DNA of 9,617 bases. Origin: Flavobacteriaceae bacterium. Lineage in GTDB: Bacteria; Bacteroidota; Bacteroidia; Flavobacteriales; Flavobacteriaceae. The stretch lies in contig CP070731.1 in the NCBI GenBank assembly GCA_020347545.1, positions 1,746,444 to 1,756,060 on the forward strand, in the 5' to 3' direction. Below the pieces are notes generated by a model. The model was not told where the DNA came from, ran no database searches, and was given only the letters and a program-made list of their open reading frames with translations. The position numbers and the translations under genes were made by a program. How positions within the stretch are numbered: the first letter of the stretch is position 1; every line of letters starts with the position of its first letter. This document shows, piece after piece, positions 1 to 6,970 of this stretch.

Positions 1-528
1 ACCTATAACCTCGTGCATTATTTGCATGACCTGGATTGTGAGGTGACTGTCAGGCGTAACGATAAACTTACTTTGGAGGAGGTCGATGATTTTGATAAAA
101 TACTGCTGTCCCCCGGACCTGGTATTCCTGATGAAGCCGGACTTTTAAAGCCGATTATAAAAAAATATGGCCCCAAAAAGAGTATACTTGGCATATGTCT
201 TGGACAGCAGGCGATAGCTGAGGTTTACGGAGGAAGTATCGAGAACCTGAATAAGGTATATCACGGGGTCTCAACATCCATTCAAAGAATTAATGAAGAT
301 GAGGTTCTGTATAAGGATATTCCAAAAGAGCTGGAAGTAGGAAGATATCATTCCTGGGTGGTGTCACGCGATCTGCCGGAGGAATTGATCGTAACCTCCG
401 TGGATAAGAACGGTGAAATCATGTCTTTAAGGCACGCAACGGATAATGTTAGAGCCGTTCAATACCATCCTGAATCCATACTTACGCCGGAAGGAAAAAA
501 AATGTTGAAAAATTGGGTAGAATCCTAA
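1..528 (+). CDS. trpG: Anthranilate synthase glutaminase subunit TrpG (5' truncated)
   Basis: This is the glutamine amidotransferase subunit of anthranilate synthase. It releases ammonia from glutamine and passes it to TrpE, which makes anthranilate from chorismate in the cytoplasm. The reading frame is open from base 1 and begins TYNLVHYL, the usual continuation of the family's DNYDSF start, so roughly 10-12 N-terminal residues lie outside the window. The class I amidotransferase landmarks are in order: the oxyanion region SPGPGIPDEAG (bases 109-141), the nucleophile elbow GICLGQ with the catalytic Cys at 196-198, and QYHPES near the C-terminus with catalytic His at 466-468 and Glu at 472-474. 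A GTG at 13 could be mistaken for a start but sits inside the conserved N-terminus. It lies 13 bases before trpD. A PabA-type dual role in folate synthesis is possible for this family, but the operon context favours tryptophan. Confidence 0.95.
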   Translation, partial: TYNLVHYLHDLDCEVTVRRNDKLTLEEVDDFDKILLSPGPGIPDEAGLLKPIIKKYGPKKSILGICLGQQAIAEVYGGSIENLNKVYHGVSTSIQRINEDEVLYKDIPKELEVGRYHSWVVSRDLPEELIVTSVDKNGEIMSLRHATDNVRAVQYHPESILTPEGKKMLKNWVES

Positions 529-541
529 AAAAGGAAAAAGA

Positions 542-1540
542 ATGAAAGAAATTTTAAATCGTCTTATCAACCATGAGACCATATCGAAAGATGAGGCCAA
601 GGGAGTATTGGTGAACATATCCAAAGGGGTATACAATACCAGTCAGATCGCCTCATTTCTGACGGTCTATATGATGAGGAGTGTTTCCGTAGAGGAACTG
701 GATGGATTCAGAGAAGCACTGCTGGAATTGTGTCTTCCTGTAAATTTATCTGACTTTAATGCAGTAGATCTTTGCGGGACCGGTGGTGACGGGAAAGATA
801 CATTTAACATCTCAACCCTCGCGTCCTTTGTTACTGCGGGTGCAGGGGTCAAAGTTGCAAAACACGGTAATTACGGTGTTTCATCTTCTTGCGGATCTTC
901 CAACGTACTCGAACATTTGGGAATCAAATTTTCAAATGAGGAATCATTTTTACAAAGATCCATAGATCAGGCCGGGATCTGTATTTTACATGCACCTTTG
1001 TTTCATCCTGCGATGAAAAATGTTGCTCCGATTCGAAAAGAATTAGGTGTCAAAACATTTTTTAATATGCTTGGACCTATGGTGAATCCGTCCTTTCCAA
1101 AGAATCAAATGGTTGGGGTTTTTAGCCTGGAACTGGCCAGAATGTACGGCTATTTATACCAGACAACAGATAAGAATTATGCCATTTTGCATGATCTGGC
1201 GGGCTATGATGAAATTTCCCTGACCAGCCGAACCAAGATGATCAGCAATAAGGAGGATCGAATTATAAACCCCGCAGATCTGGGTGTTTCTTCTTTACAG
1301 CAAGAAGATATTTACGGAGGAAAAGGGGTGAAAGACAGTGCTGAGATATTCTTAAAAGTACTGAACGGCCAAGGTACGGAAGCTCAGAATAATGTGGTAT
1401 GTGCAAATGCAGGATTGGCGATTTCTGTTGTGAACAAAACAGAGCACAAAGAAGGTTTCGAAATGGCCAAAAAAGCGTTGCTTTCAAAAGACGCATTAAA
1501 AGCTTTTAAAAAGCTTCATGATTTAAGTAAACTAAATTGA
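542..1540 (+). CDS. trpD: Anthranilate phosphoribosyltransferase TrpD
   Basis: This enzyme transfers the phosphoribosyl group of PRPP to anthranilate, the second step of the tryptophan branch. The 332-residue length is normal for a stand-alone TrpD. The N-terminal helical domain is followed by the PRPP-binding glycine loop CGTGGDG (residues 78-84) and the anthranilate/PRPP segment KHGNYGVSSSCGS (107-119). The conserved Arg165 in APIRKELG, NMLGP (175-179) and the metal-binding Asp223-Glu224 pair in GYDEIS follow. The ATG at 542 is preceded by an A/G-rich leader (aaaaaggaaaaag) that may act as a weak ribosome site. The stop codon TGA at 1538-1540 lies just before, or overlaps, the start of trpC, which implies translational coupling. 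The usual HG-x-D/E-G motif before Asp-Glu reads HDLAG here, a mild variation. No break or frameshift was seen. Confidence 0.97.
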   Translation: MKEILNRLINHETISKDEAKGVLVNISKGVYNTSQIASFLTVYMMRSVSVEELDGFREALLELCLPVNLSDFNAVDLCGTGGDGKDTFNISTLASFVTAGAGVKVAKHGNYGVSSSCGSSNVLEHLGIKFSNEESFLQRSIDQAGICILHAPLFHPAMKNVAPIRKELGVKTFFNMLGPMVNPSFPKNQMVGVFSLELARMYGYLYQTTDKNYAILHDLAGYDEISLTSRTKMISNKEDRIINPADLGVSSLQQEDIYGGKGVKDSAEIFLKVLNGQGTEAQNNVVCANAGLAISVVNKTEHKEGFEMAKKALLSKDALKAFKKLHDLSKLN

Positions 1541-1545
1541 ATAAG

Positions 1546-2334
1546 GTGAATATTCTGGATAAAATAGTCAAAGACAAAATAATTGAGGTAGAGGCAAAAA
1601 AGAAGTTGTTGCCCTTGTCATTTCTTGTCACTTCTCCCTTAATGGAAAGAGAGACCTTTTCAATGTCTGAAAGCATTGCCGGGGGGAGCGGTATAATTAC
1701 GGAATTTAAAAGAAGGAGCCCCTCGAGACAGGTGATCAATCAAAGCAGTGGAGTTACAGAAGTGGTCTCTTCTTATCAAAAGGCCAAAGCTTCTGGGATT
1801 TCAGTATTGACAGATACCAAATATTTTGGAGGAGCCCTGGATGACTTGATTCAGGCAAGGTCAGCTTTAACGATACCGCTGCTTCGTAAAGAATTTATCA
1901 TAGATCCCTATCAGGTTTATGAGGCAAAGGCATTTGGAGCAGATACGATTCTGTTGATTGCAGCAATACTCACTGAAGAAGAAATCAGTATACTGTCGCA
2001 ATTGGCATATCAACTGCAACTTGAAGTGCTTCTTGAGGTACATAACAAAGAGGAGCTGGAAAAATCAGACCTGGGAAATGTACAAATGGTAGGAGTCAAT
2101 AACAGAAACCTTAAAACATTTGAAGTAAGTCTGGAGACCAGTAAAAGTTTGGCGAAATTGATTCCCGAGGACAAAATAAAAATTTCTGAAAGTGGGATCA
2201 GTTCTGTTGAGGCCATTAACAGTTTAAAGAAATTCGGATACAAGGGCTTTTTAATAGGTGAGAATTTTATGAAAACTTCGGATCCCGGAGCCGCTGCAAA
2301 ACAGTTTTTAAAGGAACTCGAGAATGAAAGTTAA
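1546..2334 (+). CDS. trpC: Indole-3-glycerol phosphate synthase TrpC
   Basis: TrpC closes the indole ring, converting CdRP to indole-3-glycerol phosphate with loss of CO2 and water. It is a single-domain (beta/alpha)8 barrel of about 262 residues, not fused to TrpF. Numbered from the start chosen here, the active-site motifs are EFKRRSPS with Glu53, Lys55 and Ser58-Ser60, RKEF with Lys115, LLEVH with Glu164, GVNNRNL with Asn185-Asn186, and SESG with Glu215-Ser216. GFLIGENFM (234-242) gives the C-terminal phosphate site. No ATG is available at the start. I chose GTG at 1546 because it yields MNILDKIVKDK, the usual family N-terminus. TTG at 1537 would add three residues and overlap the trpD stop as TTGA, and is the main alternative. 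The 3' end overlaps trpF by 11 bases. Confidence 0.95.
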   Translation: MNILDKIVKDKIIEVEAKKKLLPLSFLVTSPLMERETFSMSESIAGGSGIITEFKRRSPSRQVINQSSGVTEVVSSYQKAKASGISVLTDTKYFGGALDDLIQARSALTIPLLRKEFIIDPYQVYEAKAFGADTILLIAAILTEEEISILSQLAYQLQLEVLLEVHNKEELEKSDLGNVQMVGVNNRNLKTFEVSLETSKSLAKLIPEDKIKISESGISSVEAINSLKKFGYKGFLIGENFMKTSDPGAAAKQFLKELENES

Positions 2335-2956
2335 GGTTTGTGGTATGAAATATGAGGATAATATAAGATCGGTTTCTTTATTGAAGCCGGATTATATGGG
2401 TTTTATATTTTATGGGCGATCCAAAAGAGATTTTAAAGGGACAATTCCATCGATAAACAAGGAGATCAAAAAGGTTGGAGTTTTTGTAAATGAAGAGTTG
2501 GAGACCATCAAAGACCGAGTTGAAAGATTTGGACTCGATGCCATCCAGTTACATGGGGATGAATCTGCAAATGATTGTGACACGATTCTTAGAGAGTTAC
2601 CGGGTTTAGAGCTCATTAAGGCATTTTCCATGTCAGAATCTTTTGATTTTAACAGGCTTGAAGCATATCTGAAGAGTTGCGATTATTTTTTATTTGACAC
2701 AAAAGGAAAAGAAAGAGGTGGCAACGGGACTTTGTTCGATTGGTCAATTTTAGAAGATTACCCGTTTGAAAAACCGTTTTTTTTGAGTGGTGGGATCGGT
2801 TTGGAAGAGATCCCTTTATTGAGAGATTTTTTAAAGTCAGATGCGGCAACATTTTGCAAGGTAATTGATGTGAACAGCAAGTTTGAAATTGAGCCGGGAC
2901 TTAAAAAGGTAGAGGAGTTAGAACGATTTATAGAATTTATAGAAAAAGAGAAATAG
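2324..2956 (+). CDS. trpF: Phosphoribosylanthranilate isomerase TrpF
   Basis: TrpF performs the Amadori rearrangement of phosphoribosyl-anthranilate to CdRP, the step before TrpC. The product is 210 residues, normal for the family. It opens with MKVKVCGMK, where Cys6 is the expected general base. GFIFYGRSKRDF (26-37), VGVFVNE (51-57) and IQLHGDE (74-80) follow. FDTKGKERGGNG carries Asp125, the expected general acid, and FFLSGGIG (152-159) supplies part of the phosphate site. The last conserved loop reads DVNSKFE rather than the common DVSSGVE; I believe this is usual for flavobacterial TrpF, but that is recollection. The ATG at 2324 lies inside the last codons of trpC, so initiation probably depends on ribosomes finishing trpC. 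The stop codon directly abuts the trpB start. Confidence 0.95.
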   Translation: MKVKVCGMKYEDNIRSVSLLKPDYMGFIFYGRSKRDFKGTIPSINKEIKKVGVFVNEELETIKDRVERFGLDAIQLHGDESANDCDTILRELPGLELIKAFSMSESFDFNRLEAYLKSCDYFLFDTKGKERGGNGTLFDWSILEDYPFEKPFFLSGGIGLEEIPLLRDFLKSDAATFCKVIDVNSKFEIEPGLKKVEELERFIEFIEKEK

Positions 2957-4144
2957 ATGAAAAAGACGTATCACGCTGATGAAAAGGGTTATTATGGAGA
3001 TTTTGGAGGCTCATTTGTACCCGAAATGCTTTATCCAAATATGGAAACCCTACAGAAATCCTATTTGGAAATTATGAATGATGCTTCCTTTAAGGAAGAG
3101 TTCAACGCGCTTTTAAAGGATTATGTAGGAAGACCTTCTCCTTTGTATTTTGCCAAAAGATTATCTGAAAAATACGGTACTCGGATTTATTTAAAGAGGG
3201 AAGATCTCAATCATACGGGGGCGCATAAGATCAATAATACAATTGGACAAATTCTCCTGGCGAAACGCCTGGGTAAGAAAAGAATAATTGCCGAAACCGG
3301 GGCGGGTCAGCATGGAGTTGCCACGGCCACTGTATGTGCTCTTGCGGGCATGGAATGTACAGTTTATATGGGAGAGATCGATATAGCAAGACAGGCACCG
3401 AATGTCGCCAGAATGAAAATGCTGGGGGCTACTGTGGTAGCTGCCACTTCAGGCAGTAAAACCTTAAAAGATGCTACCAATGAGGCGATCAGGGCATGGA
3501 TCAATGATCCTGTTGAGATCCACTATATAATTGGTTCGGTGGTTGGATTCCATCCTTATCCCGATATGGTTGCCAGGTTTCAGTCTGTTATTTCAGAAGA
3601 AATGAAATGGCAACTTATGGAAAAGGAAGGAACTGAGAATCCTGATTATGTTATCGCCTGTGTGGGTGGTGGCAGCAATGCTGCCGGTGCTTTTTATCAT
3701 TATCTGGACCAGGAAGATGTTAAACTGGTAGCTGTTGAAGCGTCAGGGAAAGGAGTCGACTCGGGAGAATCGGCGGCCACGAGCGTTTTAGGGAAAGAAG
3801 GAATCATTCACGGAAGCAAAACGCTTTTAATGCAAACGGAAGACGGGCAGATCATTGAACCTTATTCGATTTCTGCAGGACTGGATTACCCGGGCGTCGG
3901 GCCTCAGCACGCGCATCTGTTTACTTCGGGCAGGGCTGAATTTCTGAACGCAACAGATGATGAAGCCATGAAGGCGGGCCTAGAGTTGTCTGAACTGGAG
4001 GGCATCATTCCGGCTATTGAAACCTCTCATGCGCTGGCTGCTCTTTCAAAAATGAAATTCAAGAAGGATGATATTGTGGTGGTCAACCTGTCGGGTAGAG
4101 GTGATAAGGACCTGAACACATATATCAATTATTTTAATTTATAG
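2957..4144 (+). CDS. trpB: Tryptophan synthase beta subunit TrpB
   Basis: TrpB is the pyridoxal-phosphate subunit of the alpha2-beta2 tryptophan synthase complex. It condenses indole, tunnelled from TrpA, with serine to give tryptophan. At 395 residues and with an N-terminal YYGDFGGSFVPE (12-23) it belongs to the usual TrpB1 class that partners with TrpA. HTGAHKINN contains Lys91, the PLP Schiff-base lysine (Lys87 in Salmonella). AETGAGQHG (112-120) contains Glu113, equivalent to Salmonella Glu109. GGGSN at 237-241 is the PLP phosphate loop, and SAGLDYPGVGPQH (307-319) and NLSGRGDKD (377-385) are the COMM and C-terminal landmarks. The start ATG follows the trpF stop with no gap, and the preceding agaaaaagagaaa may help ribosome binding. 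After its stop there is an unusually long 73-base spacer before trpA. Confidence 0.98.
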   Translation: MKKTYHADEKGYYGDFGGSFVPEMLYPNMETLQKSYLEIMNDASFKEEFNALLKDYVGRPSPLYFAKRLSEKYGTRIYLKREDLNHTGAHKINNTIGQILLAKRLGKKRIIAETGAGQHGVATATVCALAGMECTVYMGEIDIARQAPNVARMKMLGATVVAATSGSKTLKDATNEAIRAWINDPVEIHYIIGSVVGFHPYPDMVARFQSVISEEMKWQLMEKEGTENPDYVIACVGGGSNAAGAFYHYLDQEDVKLVAVEASGKGVDSGESAATSVLGKEGIIHGSKTLLMQTEDGQIIEPYSISAGLDYPGVGPQHAHLFTSGRAEFLNATDDEAMKAGLELSELEGIIPAIETSHALAALSKMKFKKDDIVVVNLSGRGDKDLNTYINYFNL

Positions 4145-4167
4145 AAATAAAACAGATGATTTTATTT
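4145..4167 (+). repeat. AT-only inverted repeat in the trpB-trpA spacer
   Basis: AAATAAAA (4145-4152) and TTTTATTT (4160-4167) are perfect reverse complements separated by a 7-base loop, starting immediately after the trpB stop codon. The stem has no G-C pair, so as RNA it would be only marginally stable, and there is no GC-rich terminator stem. It could be an RNA processing or pausing element between trpB and trpA, or simply a product of AT-rich sequence. The rest of the 73-base spacer (4168-4217) shows no open frame of note and no promoter that matches both boxes. Confidence 0.35.
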
Positions 4168-4217
4168 GCGGCTTGCTTTGAACTAAGAAAATATCCGCTT
4201 TAGAAAAAAGAATCAAT

Positions 4218-5024
4218 ATGAACAGAATAGAAAAGAAACTGGCAATTCATGCCAGCAACGGAAAAGAGCCAAAGAAGTTACTTTCAATATATTTTACCGC
4301 GGGTTATCCCGAACTTGATGATACAAAAAGTGTAATTAAAGAATTAGAAGCTTCGGGTGTCGATATGATTGAGATAGGTTTACCTTTTTCGGATCCTCTT
4401 GCTGATGGTCCTACCATACAGGAAAGCAGTACTCAGGCTTTAAAGAATGGTATGACCACTGAAAAGCTCTTTGAACAAATTTCATCTATTCGAAAAGAGG
4501 TAGAAATCCCCTTGCTTATCATGGGTTATTTTAATCCTATGCTGCAATATGGGATTGAGGCATTTTGTGAGAAATGCGCCGAAACAGGAATTGACGGCCT
4601 GATCATTCCTGATCTTCCTGTTGACGTTTTTCATCAGGAATACATGGAGATCTTTGACAAATACGGATTGTATAACGTGTTTTTGATCACCCCCCAGACT
4701 TCAGATGAGAGGATCAAATATATAGACAGTATTTCTAAAGGATTTATTTACATGGTGAGTTCGGCCAGTACTACAGGGGCAAAAAATTCTTTTGGTTCTC
4801 AACAGGATGAATACTTTGAACGAATCAACGATCTTCAGCTGAAAACCCCGCAGATTGTCGGGTTTGGAATTTCCAATTACGACACCTTTATCAAGGCTAC
4901 AGCTCATGCCAATGGTGCCATTGTGGGATCAGCTTTTGTAAAATTCCTGAAGGAGAATTCTATTTCTAAGATTCCAGATTTTATAAATCAGATCAAAGAA
5001 CCATCTGATTTGTCAGCCGATTAA
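4218..5024 (+). CDS. trpA: Tryptophan synthase alpha subunit TrpA
   Basis: TrpA cleaves indole-3-glycerol phosphate to indole and glyceraldehyde 3-phosphate, and delivers indole to TrpB through the intersubunit tunnel. The 268-residue product is a full-length (beta/alpha)8 barrel. The catalytic pair is Glu52 in MIEIGLPFSDP and Asp63 in ADGPTIQ, matching Salmonella Glu49 and Asp60. YFTAGYP (25-31), IMGYFNP, GLIIPDLP and the flexible loop with YMVSSASTTGAK follow, then GFGIS and VGSAFVKF at the phosphate site. The loop version SSASTTGAK replaces the enterobacterial SRAGVTGAE and is common in some lineages. ATG at 4218 is the only sensible start and sits after an A-rich stretch (tagaaaaaag). It is the last gene of the operon and is followed by a 120-base spacer. 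Confidence 0.97.
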   Translation: MNRIEKKLAIHASNGKEPKKLLSIYFTAGYPELDDTKSVIKELEASGVDMIEIGLPFSDPLADGPTIQESSTQALKNGMTTEKLFEQISSIRKEVEIPLLIMGYFNPMLQYGIEAFCEKCAETGIDGLIIPDLPVDVFHQEYMEIFDKYGLYNVFLITPQTSDERIKYIDSISKGFIYMVSSASTTGAKNSFGSQQDEYFERINDLQLKTPQIVGFGISNYDTFIKATAHANGAIVGSAFVKFLKENSISKIPDFINQIKEPSDLSAD

Positions 5025-5051
5025 GTTCCAAGTTAACAGTTTGGTAATGTA

Positions 5052-5077
5052 TTGTTAATCGTTGTTTAATTGTTTAC
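5052..5077 (+). repeat. TTGTT direct repeats upstream of the first kinase
   Basis: Three copies of TTGTT begin at 5052, 5062 and 5070, the last two extended as TTGTTTA. They lie between the trpA stop and the candidate promoter of the next gene, 10 and 8 bases apart, close to one turn of the helix. They could be a small cluster of protein-binding sites, but short T-rich repeats are common in AT-rich spacers, so the call is weak. Confidence 0.25.
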
Positions 5078-5083
5078 AGGGTC

Positions 5084-5111
5084 TTTGAAATGACAATTAG
5101 ATTTAATTTTG
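5084..5111 (+). promoter_or_regulatory. Candidate Bacteroidota-type promoter for the first kinase
   Basis: TAATTTTG (5104-5111) matches the Bacteroidota -7 consensus TAnnTTTG exactly. TTTG (5084-5087) matches the -33 element, with a 16-base spacer, one base shorter than the usual 17-23. Transcription would begin near 5115-5118, giving a leader of about 30 bases before the kinase start at 5145. The element sits in the only sizeable spacer of the + strand gene set, which supports a separate transcription unit after trpA. It is an inference from motif match only. Confidence 0.45.
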
Positions 5112-5145
5112 CGGAATTAATATCACCCAAAATAAATTGTCATTT
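5088..5145 (+). repeat. Perfect 11-base inverted repeat spanning promoter and start codon
   Basis: AAATGACAATT (5088-5098) and AATTGTCATTT (5135-5145) are perfect reverse complements with a 36-base interval. G-U pairs plus one T-A pair could lengthen the stem outward to 5085/5148. The interval contains the candidate -7 box, and the right arm runs into the TTG start codon at 5145-5147. As DNA, the arms could be half-sites for a regulator or for looping. As RNA, only a transcript reading through from trpA would contain both arms, because the left arm lies upstream of the predicted transcription start. The repeat itself is certain; a function is not. Confidence 0.6.
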
Positions 5146-6920
5146 TGATCCTGTTTGGAAAATTGGAATATCGCAAGAAGATCTTTATCTATCTATCCTT
5201 GATATTCATCGTTTTTACAATTTTTGTATTGCTGTTTCAATATAAGAGAGAACGCGATTTCAAGAGAGATCAGATTGAGATCAGCCTGAACAACATTGCG
5301 GAACTCACGTATTCTTATATTGACAAGAAGGGATTGAGTGAAATCGACAATTACAATACACTGGATACCCTGTTTCTTTATGTTTTAAAAGAGAATATAA
5401 GGGTAACTGTTCTTGACAGGAAAGGGAAGGTACTCTATGATTCAGAGGTTAATGAAGTCTCTCAAATGGAGAATCACCTCCACAGGCCAGAAATTCAAAA
5501 GGCTTTAAAATCGGGAAAGGGTTCCAACATTCGGGAGTCAGCCACCACCGGTTACGAATATTATTATTACGCAAAGAATTATCGGGATATGTTCGTGCGT
5601 ACGGCTGCACATTATGACGTCGAAGTAAAGGATTTTCTGGTCGTTGAAAAACTTTTTTTGTTCTACCTGATAACACTTTTTCTTGTCACATGGCTCTTAA
5701 TTAGCTTAATTACCAAGAATTTGAGCAGTGCCTTATTCAAGTTAAAGGATTTTGCTACAAAATTAAGCCTTGGAGAGGAGGCAAAAGAAAAAATTGAGTT
5801 TCCTAAGGGTGAGTTTGGGGAAATCAGTATGCAGATAGCAGATATATACGATAAACTAACCATTGCAAAAGGGAAAATTGAAATCGAAAAAAATAAGCTG
5901 TATTCTCACCTTATAGCACTCAATGAAGGAATTGCCTTTTTTACACCGGAGAAAAAGAAGATTTTAAGAAATAACCATTTTATTCAGTACCTGAATATTA
6001 TCTCAGGTGATAAGAATATCACAGAAGAGGAAATTTTTAAGGTTCCAGAATTTAAAACTGTCAGTAAGTTTTTGGAAAAGAATCTTAATTTGGACAGAAG
6101 TATTGACCAGAATAATCTTCCTCAATTAGAAGAGATAGTTAGCAAAGATAATAGGACCTTTAACGTTCATACCATCGTTTTTGCGGACAGAAGTTTTGAG
6201 ATCGTCATAAGGGATATCACCAAATTAGAAAAACAGAAAAAGTTAAAAGAAGAGATTACTTCGAATATAGCCCATGAACTCAAGACTCCGATCACAATTA
6301 TTTTGGGTTATCTGGAACTTTTAAAGGAGAATAATATTAAAAAGGAGGATCAGTACAAATATATTGAGAATGCCTACAGGCAGTCGGAAAGGCTTTCAGA
6401 CCTTATAAAAGATATTTCGTTTCTTCAAAAGATGTCAGAAGCTAAGGACCTGTTCAAATTTGAAATGTTGAATTTGAATGAATTGATTTATGAAGTAAGG
6501 GATTCACTAGGATTAAGCCTGTCTGAAAAGAATATTAAAGTAAATATTCGTTTGTCAAAGCCGATTGTGATCAAAGGAAATCGTTCGCTGCTTGTTTCGG
6601 TATTTTTTAATCTTTTTGAAAATGCGATCAAATACGGAGGAGATGGTATTGAAATCATTTTGAACAATTATCTTGAGGATTCAAACTTTTACTACTTTTC
6701 TTTTTCCAATACGGGTAACAGTATCGACGAGAAACATTTCCTGAGGGTTTTTGAGCGTTTCTACAGGGTAGACCAGGATCGTTCCAGGCCAAAAGGAGGT
6801 ACCGGTTTGGGCTTGTCCATAGTTAAAAATGCCATTCAATTACACGGGGGTGAGATCACGGTAAGTAACCTCAATCAAGGGGGAGTGGAGTTTCTTTTTA
6901 CATTGGCCAAATCTTCCTGA
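5145..6920 (+). CDS. Membrane sensor histidine kinase, PhoR/RprX-like
   Basis: This 591-residue protein is a two-component sensor kinase of the inner membrane. TM1 spans about residues 12-31, a putative periplasmic sensor domain 33-165, and TM2 about 166-189. A HAMP-like linker (190-240) and a PAS-like region (about 245-360) follow. The HisKA helix has NIAHELKTPI with phospho-acceptor His377. The ATPase domain has the N box NLFENAIKYG (Asn493), the F box FERFYRVD and GGTGLGLSIV. The G1 box reads SNTGNSI instead of D-x-G-x-G-I, so the adenine-contacting Asp is replaced by Asn. There is no in-frame ATG before residue 108, inside the sensor domain, and an in-frame stop lies at 5133-5135. TTG at 5145 is therefore the best start. 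No response regulator is adjacent, and the signal and target are unknown. Membership of the RprX/PhoR type rests on architecture only. Confidence 0.9.
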   Translation: MILFGKLEYRKKIFIYLSLIFIVFTIFVLLFQYKRERDFKRDQIEISLNNIAELTYSYIDKKGLSEIDNYNTLDTLFLYVLKENIRVTVLDRKGKVLYDSEVNEVSQMENHLHRPEIQKALKSGKGSNIRESATTGYEYYYYAKNYRDMFVRTAAHYDVEVKDFLVVEKLFLFYLITLFLVTWLLISLITKNLSSALFKLKDFATKLSLGEEAKEKIEFPKGEFGEISMQIADIYDKLTIAKGKIEIEKNKLYSHLIALNEGIAFFTPEKKKILRNNHFIQYLNIISGDKNITEEEIFKVPEFKTVSKFLEKNLNLDRSIDQNNLPQLEEIVSKDNRTFNVHTIVFADRSFEIVIRDITKLEKQKKLKEEITSNIAHELKTPITIILGYLELLKENNIKKEDQYKYIENAYRQSERLSDLIKDISFLQKMSEAKDLFKFEMLNLNELIYEVRDSLGLSLSEKNIKVNIRLSKPIVIKGNRSLLVSVFFNLFENAIKYGGDGIEIILNNYLEDSNFYYFSFSNTGNSIDEKHFLRVFERFYRVDQDRSRPKGGTGLGLSIVKNAIQLHGGEITVSNLNQGGVEFLFTLAKSS

Positions 6921-6927
6921 TGTAAGG

Positions 6928-6959
6928 TTGGAAATGCTTTTTTGAATTTACTATCTTTA
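6928..6959 (+). promoter_or_regulatory. Candidate Bacteroidota-type promoter for the NtrY-like kinase
   Basis: TTG (6928-6930) and TATCTTTA (6952-6959) are separated by 21 bases, within the 17-23 range for Bacteroidota promoters. The -7 box differs from TAnnTTTG only at its last base. Transcription would start near 6962-6966, leaving a very short leader before the ATG at 6971. It fills most of the 50-base gap between the two kinase genes and suggests that the second kinase can be transcribed independently. Confidence 0.45.
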
Positions 6960-6970
6960 CCGAAAAAGCA

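Noticed and set aside
4168..4198. GCGG (4168-4171) and CCGC (4195-4198) as a hairpin before trpA
   Set aside because: Only four pairs with a 23-base interval; expected by chance.
1..5024. Trp-poor composition of the tryptophan enzymes as an adaptation to starvation
   Set aside because: TrpD, TrpC and TrpA contain no Trp and the six proteins only about five in total, but the two kinases and the hydratase next door have just one each, so the operon is not unusual here.
5032..5059. Possible trp operon terminator: TTAACA (5033-5038) with TGTTAA (5053-5058)
   Set aside because: The stem is short and AT-rich with a 14-base interval, and no run of T follows directly, so it does not look like a Rho-independent terminator.
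5090..5245. ATG-started 51-codon frame running through the spacer into the first kinase
   Set aside because: It overlaps the candidate promoter and the kinase TM1 coding sequence in another frame and its product shows no recognisable features.
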